A program made the position numbers and the translations under genes. Of a stretch of DNA of 64,000 nt, positions 10,416-22,400 are shown in pieces (within the stretch, counting starts at the first letter, position 1; each line of letters starts with the position of its first letter). The notes beneath the pieces were generated by a model, which saw only the letters and a program-made list of their open reading frames with translations, had not been told where the DNA came from and searched no databases. The stretch comes from Undaria pinnatifida (taxonomy: Eukaryota > Sar > Phaeophyceae > Laminariales > Alariaceae), in contig JABAKD010000024.1 in NCBI GenBank assembly GCA_012845835.1, forward strand, positions 4,617,109 through 4,681,108. The letters are read 5' to 3'.

Positions 10416-13400
10416 GTGCGTGTTTGACTGGTCTTGTGTGCGTGAACAGATCAAACAGAACAAGTCATAAAAGACCAACTTAGGGAGCTTGCCCGGCACG
10501 GGGGAGGCGGGGGGGGCGGGTAGGGAGTGGACCAGGGTGTGCTGTATGTATGTGCATCTCTGTACGGATGCGTGTTTGCGGTGTGGGGTTCGCCTCGTAG
10601 TGCGGGTGGATGAACCAGCCCGGAAGGTTTACAGCTGAAAAAATAATAATTGGCGCACGGGCAGGCACGGGATCAGACAGATGGTCCACTGATGACAGCG
10701 TGAAATGTACGGGATGCGTTGGATATGATATTAATATGTTCTTTCCAAACAGCATCCAGCGCACCCAGTGCCAGAGCTCCTTTTTGCTAGAGGGATACAG
10801 AGTACCATTTCTGTGGTCACAAGCTTCGAGCAGCGCATCGCTTGTCGAAACGTACTGCTGGGCTTCTGGGTACGAAAGGGACTTGCTGAACCATAACAAA
10901 CCAAGCATATCTTTCTGAATCAACTTCGTGGCATATGACGAGACACGGACGCATCACCGCAGCTCACGGACCTCGCACTACCAAAAGTAATACGAGACTA
11001 ATAATAGACGCGAACTCTAAAACTTGAAACTTCGCTGTGCATGTATGTTTGGCAATTTGTTTGGCTACCATACCAACCAACGAAACACAGGAGGTACAGA
11101 AGCATAGGACACCTTCGGACGCGTGGATGGTGTACAGGAACAAGGTCTACGACGTCAGCGATTGGCACGAGGTGCGACTTGCGAAACTGCAGCAGCAGCA
11201 GCAGCGCAGCAGCACAGCAAGCAGAACAAGGCTGTACGCAGCTTTGAAACTTCCGGCTCTCATGTTGTGTTTTCCTCATTTTTACTATGCCGGAATGTCT
11301 CTCGCGGCGGCCCTGCCGAGCGAAATGCGCGGCGCGTGCCTCAGGTTAGAACTTCAGTTGGCAACACCTGTTCGCCGCTGTATATCGTCGTGTCTCATAC
11401 GTGACGTTGTATCGACGAAATTAATAAAATAACCAAAACCATTGTCCCGTTTTTTTACGAGTATGATAGTATGATAGTGTCGGCATTCGTTTTGTCAAAC
11501 TTCGTTTTTCCTCTCTCGACGCACGACGAATGGCGCATGACGTAACCACGCGAGAGCACACGATGAAAGGATCCCATTATGTGCTACATTGTTACCTACT
11601 TGCAGTGTTTTGCTGCTGGAACTGCTGCGCTCGTAGTTTGTTTGGTTTACGGCAATAGCCCCCCCCCCCCGTCTGCCCTTGTCACCACCTACGCCTCACA
11701 CCAACGATTATGCCTACGTCGTTAATTGTGTTTACAGCGCAAAAAATGAACTCCCAGCTGTCAGCTAAGCTATAGCCCAACAGCAGTGCAGCGCCGTGCG
11801 GTGCCATGCGATGCCGCGCCTTGCCCTGCGGTGCGGTGCTATGCCGTGCTGCGCTGTGCTTTCTTTCGAACATACAGCAGTACCAGGTATCATGCGATGT
11901 ACCCAGTTACCGGTATGTACGTGTGTGTTCACTCATCTTTGTGCTTTCTTCGTTTGAATGTCCTCTCACGTTCAGTCCTCCCTCTCCGCCCCCGCAAATT
12001 ACACCCGTACTTCCGATCGGAAGGTGACATTGCGAACACGCACACAACAGAGCACAGCACAGGGCAATCTGCTCTGCTCTGCTCTGCAGACGTAGCTCGT
12101 GGCGTTATCAAATCGCTAGTTGCACCAAATCACGGTCCTCTTTTTGCCCCCTTGTATTCCTGGCGCGAGCGTAGCGGGTGGCCGCGGACGGCGCCCTTTG
12201 GTGTATTTTTTCGTATCCCCTTTCCCCTGTATATTGTACGGGGTGTACGGGTTAGTTGGAGACAAATATGTCGCTTGACGGCATCTTGCTTGTTGACGGA
12301 CAACCGTCAAGGCTGTCACTCGTCAAGGACGTCTTCACAGTTAATATCCTAAAAGGGCATTGCTAAGGGGAGTAGCCGATCTATATCCTGAATGAGGACA
12401 CACACCCAGTAACACGCGCGATCGGAGTATCACACACAGCTTGCACAAGATGAATTTCGACAAAATCTTGAATGTTCGATCCCAGTTCTTTTTTTTTTGT
12501 AGTGTTGCGTTCTCGTACCCGTACGCTAGCACTAAACTCCACGTTGATGAATTGCGACTGTTTGGTTTACTCTGTGTCACAGTCGTCTGTGACCACATAA
12601 TTTGTCTCTTTAGGATGAATCAGCCCGGACAACAACAACGACGACAGCAGCAAGAACAACAACAACAACGACAGCAGCAAGAACAACAACAACAACAACA
12701 ACAACAGCAAACAACAACAACAGCAAACAACAACAACAACAACAACAGCAAACAACAACAACAGCAGCAGCAGCAGCAGAAACACCAGCAGAAACACCAG
12801 CAGAAAAAACAACAACAACAACAACAACAACATGAACTCGCATAATTATGTGCGTGGTCACAGGACCTGCTCCAGTCTCTCAGTCACTCTGGAGTGGAGG
12901 AATACCCCACGAAGAAAAACAGAAGACAAAACCAAAAGTGGTGCACGCATGTATCATAGCTGACGCAACTAATGCCCACGTCAGAAAGATATAAAAATGA
13001 AATCGGGAAGCAGCCTATGACGTCTCAGGTTCGTTGTATTTAATACTTTTACATACGTCTCACTACTCGCGCCTGTCTCACTACTCGCGCCTAAAAAAGT
13101 CGGACTACACCGCTTTGCCACCCAGAAAAGACTACCACGTACCGGTTATATATTTCACCGCTGTGTAAGTTTGCAGAGGCCTTGACTGGATGAAACCAGA
13201 ATTTCATCCGGCAACCAACATCTTTCGCTGGAGGTCTCAGAACTCAGAAGTGTCCCCATTAGCTAGTCTCCATGCCTCCATTCTCCGTCCTACTCCGCTG
13301 ATGTCATGTCTCAAATCTCGAATAGCTTGCGAATAGCCTGCGAACTTGTCGAATAACTCGAAATCGGAGATCGAAGGATCTAAGCCGGTCGCCCCGGTGA

Positions 13401-16400
13401 CGAATCAGGTTATCGTCGACCCTGGTATAGGTCAGTTTCGCGAGTTCGTAGAAGTGTGTAAAAAAAAAAAAAATGTTCGTGGTACGCACTTACGTACTTT
13501 CCAACATACTTGAGCTGTTGAGATGACCTCAGACATGACGTCATGCGCGGTGCCGTCAAGATGTGACGCTATTTGCCCACTTTGCTTGGGTGCTCGGTAG
13601 ACCCCACCCAATTCCTAACCCTGAGCAACCAAGACGCAAATGTCTATTTGTTGTCCTCACATTAACTTTTGGGAAAAGCTGGCGTCTGTGGTCACACTCC
13701 ACAAAGATGCTGAAGCCCTACGGAGGGAGATCCGAAAATGGACATTGGAACCAAAATTCGGCCGCAAAAACACCACGATATACCAATTTAAAACACGAGA
13801 CGCACCAGGCGCGCAAGCGAAATGGAATCAAAGTGCAAACAGCAGCACAAGTGCAATGGTACAAATGCACGTATCGCCAACCCACCCTGTAACCCAACCC
13901 TAACCCTAGCCATTTCTATTCCGTATGATGGGCGAAACTCAAGCCACTAACCGTGACCCTAACGTCAACCCTGACCCCCTGTTTCCCGTAGACCCGACCC
14001 AACCGCTAACCCTGACCCGTTTCATTCCGTTGACCCATCCCGATCCCTATAAATATCCCTATCCCTGACACCCATTTTTTCTGTCGACACAACCTTACCC
14101 AGAAATCGTAACAACCCTGACCCCTCAGTTTTTCTGTAAACCCAACTCAGCCTCTTCACAACTGCAATTCCCTTTTGGGGACAATTTTGCTTGAGAATTT
14201 AGTATATGGAGGGATTTGGGGGCTCTAAAGGGGTTGAACCTTCCCCCGCCCCTTTTATTTTCCGTAAATGCAACCCCGAGGGTTAGACCTACTCTAGACG
14301 CCTCATATTTTGTGGGTCCCAACCCCTGGCTACCCTGACCCGATCCTCTCCGCGTAGACCCAAACCCTATCACCCTAACCAACCCTAACCCTGACCCATT
14401 ATTTTCTCGCTTTTTCAGCACCCGGAGGGCCACGTAATATTCACGCACGCCGGCGACGATTTCATGGGCATCTTGTCGCAACCCTTTCATTTTCCCTAAG
14501 CGCACCCCCGATATCCTACTCTAGACGCCTAATATTATGGAGACCCAGCCCAACCCCTGGGTACCCTGACCCCATGCTCTTCGTAGACCCAAGCCCTATT
14601 AACCCTGACCCTGACCCTGAACCGTTATTTTTGTGGCGTTATCAGCACCCGGGGGGCAACGTAATTTTCACGCACGCCGGCGATGATTTCACGGACATCT
14701 TTGCCGCCTTCCACCCTCCGACGGCCTACGCCGTCCTGGAGCCGTTCTACATCGGTGATCTGGACGAAAAGTCGGCCGTCGCCAAGCCAGCGGAGCAGCG
14801 CGCGTTCGAGCGGTCGTACCGGGATTTGCGAAGCAAGCTCCTGACGATGGGGATGTACAACTCGGAGTAAGTCCGCCGAAAAATATATACATATATTATA
14901 AAAATAAAAATACACTCCAGCTGTGATCCCGAATATTTTATCGTAACTCATCTTTGGAAGCCGTGTGTGATACTTCGATCGCGCGTATTACGGGTTGTGT
15001 GTCCTCATTGAGAATATAGGTCGGCGACTCCCCTCTTGCAACTACAGTGTAGCTATCAGGGTCAACAGGGTGATGCTGGTCAGTCTGTGCGCGGAAACTA
15101 TAAAAGCCGTTTTTGAGGGACAAAATCTGACAGCTGTGGAAGGAAATGCATTAGTTCTTCAAGAGTATCCTGTAAGTCGTATAACCGGTGAGGGTAGGGC
15201 GGATTTTTTAGGACGTGGGGGCTTGGGTTTGAACAAGAGGGAGCGGGGGGGGGGGGGGGGGGCGGGCGGGGCAACTCAATATGTGCGCGGAAACTATATT
15301 TTTCCTTCAAGGGCACAAATCTGACGCTTTTGGAAGGAATGCACCAGTTTATGATGTATATCCTGTAAGTCGTACAACCAGTGAGGAGAGGGCGGAGTGT
15401 TCGAAGGGGTGGGGGGGGGTGGGGGGTGGGGGTGGGGGGGGCGAAGGGGTTTTCAAATGCGCGTGGTGCTAGGTCTAGACGATGGTACGGGTGGTGGAGA
15501 AGGAGGGGGGGGGGGGGGGACATGCATTGAAGCAGCGGCATGAATGGCTCTAGAAAGATAATGAGGTGATACCAATTGCGTGAAAGTGTTTATTACTTTG
15601 ACAGATTCGATGTTGGGTGGGGCGTTTAAGGAAGAGCGACCGGGGAAACAAGGGAGAAAGAGGGGTGGGGGGGGGAGAAGGGAAAAAAAGGGGGAGGGGG
15701 GGGGGGTTAAGAGGTTTAGATAACATATATGTAGGGGCTTGCTATACGCGTGGTGTTAGGTCTAGGCGATCGTGCGGGTGGTGGGGAAGGAGGGGGCGTT
15801 GGGGAGAGGGGGGGGGGGATGAACTAAAGCTACGTCATGGATGACTAGAGTGATAATGACGTAATATCAATTGCGTAGAAGCGTTTATTACTCTGGTCGA
15901 TTTCGATTTTAGGTGGGGCGATTGAACAAGAGGGAACGGGGATAAAAAAGAAAGGGCGGGGGGGCGGGGGGCGGAAATGAATTGAAGCTACGGCATGGAT
16001 GGCCCGAAAGATAATGAGATGGTATCAGCTGGCTGGTAGTGTTTAGTACTCTCGACATATTTTGACGTTGGGTGGGGCGTTTAAACAAGAGGGATCCGGG
16101 GGGGGGCGGGTGGGCGGGCGGGACACTCGAACATGTGCGCGGAAATTGTAAATTCTTGGAGGGGACAAATCTGACAGTTGTAGCCACAATACACCCCTTC
16201 ATATCAGCTGCCTGGTATTGTTTATTATTCTAGCAGACTTGATGTTATTAATAGGTGTGGTATACAATACAATCTTTAGGTGTGGTACACAACGTGTTAC
16301 AGATTCATAATCTGTTATCGTAGATGAATCGCAAGATGGAATATTTTAATCGATAGGTACAACCATGTACGTAGTTTCCATGATTTTACCGTGCCGGTGT

Positions 16401-19400
16401 GGGGCTCTGACATCGCTAATTATAAGAAATAGATGCATATCGCAAATATGTTTGGGGGAAGCAGCCTTTTCAACACGCAACATTTTCTAATAGAACCGCA
16501 TTATCCACGTTTCGCGGGCACACTGCAGCATGCAGTAGTGGTAGGGGTCCACGGGTAAGGCGGTGGTGGTCCAGAGCAATATGACCGCCTTGTTGGGATT
16601 TAGCCGCCTTGTTTCGAGCTGCAAAGAGTGTTGCACACTACGATATCCAAGAAGTTTGCCCTGGGTCCAGCTATTTCATCTATGGGCATACGTATTACAA
16701 TACAAGACTAAATATACGTGACATGCTACACCTTTATATAGGAAGTACCGCCGTATCCACATTTTCGGGACACGTTTTTTTTTTTTTTTCAATCATCCAC
16801 TTTCCAGCTTCTGGACATGCCGTGGTGACGGGTGTCATCCCTTCCCCCCCGGTTCTTGCCTTTGATTGTTATCGCGCATAGAGTTCAGCAATCCCACTGC
16901 TCGTCGATTTTTCATCGAGTGCTGCTAACTCGCTCTCGCGCTTTCCGTAAGTATATTTGTGCACAAGAAAAAATCCCCACGAAGTTATGCGAGCATGCAC
17001 TCGGGGGGATTCGAACGCACGAACCTGACCAATACCAGGCTCGAGGATAACCTGATGGTTGTTGTTGTTGTTGTTTTCTCACATAACTCTTGTCAAACAT
17101 CTAGAGTCCGTGGTCACACAAAGGTGCTGGAGCCCTAGGAAGATCCGAAAAACCAAGTGAAATCAAAATTCGTCAGGGAAATACTACGCTTTCCCGCCTA
17201 AAAACGCACGATACGAAAAAAGGCGCACAAGTGAAAAGGTCAAATGTGCCAACTGAACTCACATGGCCGCCGGTATCCACTCAACTACAGCATACGTAGA
17301 GTTCCCCCGTCCCCAAAGCTAACCAACTCGCGGCTACAAACTACAGCGGTTGGGCTGCCAACACCGTACGAACCGCACGGTAATCGTGAGTATAGACGAA
17401 CGCGCCTGCTGTCTGGAGTGCTGTCAGAGTGACGACCCGCGGGCATGCAGTGAAACAAGAGCAGCAATGGAACCAAAAACCACCGTACAGATATTAATGA
17501 TCGCCCCTCCTTCCCGAGTTATTTGACAGGTTGCAGCGCAGCTACGACGCCCGTGCCTGAAAATTGAAAATTGCGGCGGGTCGTTCCCCGTGAAGGGTAT
17601 ACAACTCTTCTACAAACTCTACAAAAATCAGAGACGTAAGTAACTCTACGCCACCCCGGCGACCGGATTCGAACTATTAATAGTTAGCCACGCGCGAAAG
17701 GTGCTTGATGCACGAAAAAAGTGGATGGTGAATCTCAAGACATGCACAACTAAACTATCAACCAGGAGACCAAAACTCGAGAAAGAGGACCGACCATCCG
17801 TTCAGTGTCAAAACAACTTGCATATAGCCCAAAACTAGAACGTCACTAGATCGGAAAATTCGCGTGGTATCGTACGAATCAGGTCCCCAAACTTCGGGAA
17901 ACGGCGGTGTAAAGTCGCGTTTTCGACCATAGGGAAGACGGTGGTGTGCCAGAGCTACGAAGGGCTGCGAGTCGGTTTCATTCCACGACTCAACTACTCA
18001 CTAATTGGCGAAACCGACTAGCTGACTTTAGTCGACGAGTCGGCCGCCGACTTGCCAACTAAAGTCAAGCGAGCTACGCGAGCCAGAAGCGCCCACATGG
18101 GTGAGGGGGCTCCGCTGGAAGCGCCCCGCGGAGGGCCCGCCGGAGGCAAAAAATACGCTACTTGGCTTATTTTTACGCGAGAAAGGCGCAAAAAAAATTT
18201 CATCTACAGTCAGTCGTAGATTCACGAAAGTTTCAAATGAACATTACAAAAGAACTTCAGTTTGCACAAGATGTGCACAAAATACGAGGAGTGCAACGCA
18301 TGTACCAGGTATATCTACCCCGGACTAGAGAAACGTGACAACTATTGTTTGAGTCGCAATACTCCCTGGCGGGGCTACGATCAAAAATGCGAACTCATGA
18401 CCAAGATAGCGGCGCAAAAAATATCCCCAGAAGAAGGTCTTGGATCCCCTCCGTGATGTTATTCGTTTATTTCTGTCTCCCAACCTTGCGGGAAACGCCC
18501 GCATCGATGGCGACTGCAAGTATGTCCTGAACCATCGATCATCAGAGCTGTCGATGATGAACCGAACCAACTTGCTCGTGAATAGCTTGACGCCGTCCAT
18601 GTAGGCAATGAGGCTCCCCGCATCCTTCTCGCTCGAGGCAAAGCCACTGCCTCCGCCTTGGCCGCCCGCCCTACACGCCTCATATTTCAGGGCCTCGCGA
18701 TGCCCTTTCCTCTTCGTGTCTAGATGCTACCTCAAATGGGTAGGGGACCCGAACGTAACCTCGGCATCGGCGAAATCGCCGTTCGCCTTGCTAAGCTTGC
18801 TCACGGCTATGCCAGGGAGCGAGTCCTTGAGGTAGATCCATGAAAAACTTCTGCAGCGGGTTGTTGGATCTCAGCGGCTTGCTGCGCCTCTGCTCATGCT
18901 TGACGCGGTAGCGCATCGTTTCGTGTTCGCGTGCACTCGCCAAGGTGGTCCGAAGACCGATAATGGCCACAACGTCGCCGATGGGATCTCCGCCCTCAGC
19001 GTTGGCATTGGGTGCGCTAGGGCTGACGCCGTCGACACCGTCGAGAGAGACGGGCTGTTCCGCCATGTGTGTGTGCGGATCTCCCGCTGTGCGCTGCAGT
19101 GTCACGGAACATGTGGGGGGTATCCGCAGCCCGCAGCAGTTCACCTTAAAAGCTGTACCCCGCATTAAAAAAGCCTTCCAACAGTTGAGGAATCCCAATG
19201 AATCGGAAAGTCGGCACCTGCGTTTCACGACCGACTATTGGTCCGACTAGTAACTAGTCGGCGACTTAAGTCGTGCCGACTCACAGCCCCCAAAAAGCCC
19301 TCCTACAGTTAAGGAATCCCAATAAGTCGGAAAGTCAGCACCTCCGTTTCACGACCGAATATTAGTCCGACTAATAACTAGTGGGCGACTCAAGTCGTGC

Positions 19401-22400
19401 CGACTCACAGACCTAGCCAGAGCAATATGACCGCCTTATAGAGGGAAGCCGCCTTATTCATTCCGGGCTATATAAGTGCAATTCCCCAGTAGCGCCAATC
19501 GATTTTGACCGCCTTGTATCGGGACACCGCCTTGTAGGGGGACCCCTACTTGCTGTAGTCCGTCTACTTCGAAGCAAAAGTGTTGATAAGAGGTGAAATC
19601 CCTTTTAGAACCGCAAACATATTCCACAGTATTTTCAGGTAGTTTTGACCCCGAAAATGTGGCAGCAGCTCTAAGGAGTTGCTACGCAGCCATTCTTTCG
19701 GGACAAAACTACTTGAAGATAGTGTAGGTTATGTTTGCGGTTCTGAACGGGATTGAGTCCTGTTAACATTATGTTAACACTATGAATCGTCTCGCGGTGG
19801 CAGTGAAACGGTTCAAAAATTGCGAGCCTTTGTTGTTTTTCTTGTCGATTTTTTGTGAGGGGATCTTGTCCCAACGACAAGCAGCCCGTACGTACGCACG
19901 CGAGCGACACCTCACAACTGGAACCCCGTTTTGGTGGACAAAATTACTTGGATTTAGTATGGGGAGGGGTTCGGGGGCTCTCTAAGGGTTACGAAGGGAG
20001 CAGTTGAGAAAGTTGATGTTTTGGCTCGATACTTTTTGGCACGAACTGTAAACGTAGACAACTGTTTCAGTGTCAAATAGTTACCGCCTCCCCTCCACTC
20101 CGCTCCCCTCCCCGCCTCTATCGCGATGTATCTCGTCAGCCCGTGGTACTACGTGATGGTCTGCTCGCGGCAGATGGCGCTGTGGGCCGCGTCGGCGGCG
20201 TGTGTGCTGTACTCTGACCGATGGGATGTGAATATGTTTGGCGCGTTTCTCATGGCCATCTTCTGGCAGCAGTGTGGATGGCTAGCGCACGACTTCTTGC
20301 ACCACCAGGTACGCTTTTGTATGTTTGTGCAGCAGTACAGTTAGCACCAGGTGTCGTGTACCATCTTTCGCCACCGCGTTTGGTTTTATCGTGTGGTTAT
20401 ACAGTCCGGACACATCTCTTACGACGGCGCCTTGAATTGGGCAGTGCAGCCTCGGTTGAACACACTCTCCACCCTCTTGGCCGGCCCAGCTCGTATCGAA
20501 TGTCTATTGACGACTGACCTGCAACCTATTTTTTTCCAGCGTGTGCTGACCAGAAAATTTTGTAATATTTTGAAAAAAGGTATAACCTGCAAAAGGTACT
20601 TTTTGGTTGTTATCCACAACCTATGGACAGTCCGCACCCTGTTGTGTATTTTGTATGCTGGGAACGGTCGAAACGGGGTGCTCAAAGTACCATACCTCCA
20701 TTTCTATTGGTCAACACATCTGCCCGCGTCGCGCTCGGACCGGATCCCATTTCGCGCCCTGCTCCCACTCAGTAGGTACACAACCTCAGGGTTGGGGATG
20801 GGGTTAGTGGCATAGCGCATGGGCTGTAGTTTAGAACTGATACGTTTGAAATAGTTGCACACCTCGGACAGATTATGATCTAGATCATATAGATAATCTA
20901 CAACAGTAGATCCTGTAAATATGAGATATAATGCTGGATCTGGATCTATAGAGTACAGATCCAACCCAGGAAAATTGTGCTAGATCATACAGATCGTACG
21001 GCTCCCAGGGAAGATCTGTACGGTCTAGTTCATGTTCCCCAGTGGGAGCCGTACGATCTGTATGATGTAGCATGAAGTAGGGATAGAACATCTGATATGT
21101 CCGAGGTGGGAAATAGTTGCTCTCATCCCCTACCCCAGCAGACCCCGAGGCTCTGCCTCGAAACCGAGGATGTCAGAAGAAGGCACTTTGACCCCTTGAT
21201 CGGCGGCAATTTTCCAATAACTCACTAGGTTATAGTGGGGAACGATCGATTTGACAGCGTTGACTGACCGCTGGACGTTTGACCATCTCCTGACTATGTT
21301 TGCTCAAAAACCCTACCTGTACTAATTGCAAGTGTTTTCCCCAAAATGGGTTTCCAGTTGAAAAGGCGTCGATTCCGCCTTTTCCTCCCTCTCAAGCCCC
21401 AAACTTTACCCTTCCGTAAGGAATGTGGTTTTAGTGGAGGCGTTGTGGAATTCGGAAAAAGCGGGGATGTTGGACAGAAAAGAGGATAGCCCATGGTTGA
21501 AGCGTGGAGCCACGAGACCACCCGCCGCCCTGGTCATAGACGGCATAGTGACAGCACCGGAGTAACCCCGTAGCACAGGAGCCGACAGCATGCCCTTCAC
21601 AATTGATCGACTTTCATGTACTGCTACTGCTGTAAACTGTAAACTACGACCTAAATTCGAAACAGTTGCATGCGTTGCACAAAATAATAAATTGGGATAA
21701 ATTCCCAAAATAAAGGGTACCTATAGCAAGAGGTGAAACAATAGTGAATTCTTGAAAACTTAAATATAGCCCGATCTTTTTAAACATGTTCATACGTGAC
21801 ATCACGAAAAAGGATCTGAGGTGTCCGGCGTGTGCAAACAACCCACCCTGACCTTGTGTGATATTAGGTGTTCAAGAACCGGGCGTACGGTGACCTCGCG
21901 GGAGTGTTCTGGGGCAACCTCATGCAGGGCTTCAGCGTTGGTTGGTGGAAGAACAAACACAACACGCACCACGCCGTGCCCAACCTACACGAGTCCAGCG
22001 CGGACGCCCACGACGGTGAGAGAGAGCCCACGAACCCCTCCCCCCGCCCTCCTCGGTGGTATGTTTATTCCACTCTCGTTTTTGGTTCGATCATGGCTTC
22101 CCCCTCCATGGTATATTTCTTCCATACTCTCGTTTTTGGTTTGACCGTGACTTGTTTTGTGTTTGTCAGGAAACCCCGACACGAACGTGATGGCCGTCTT
22201 TGAGTGCCCCTTCCCTCCGCACCCTCCTTCTACGCTTTTCCTTTCTCCTCCCTCCCGTTTTGTTTTTTTTGTTTTTTTTGTTAGTTTTGCCTGCTTTGTT
22301 GATGTGTTTGGCAGGCGACCCGGACATGGACACGATGCCCGTCTTTGCGTATACCCCCCACCCCCCAACATCCCCCCGCCTCTTCTCTGTTGTCTTTTCT

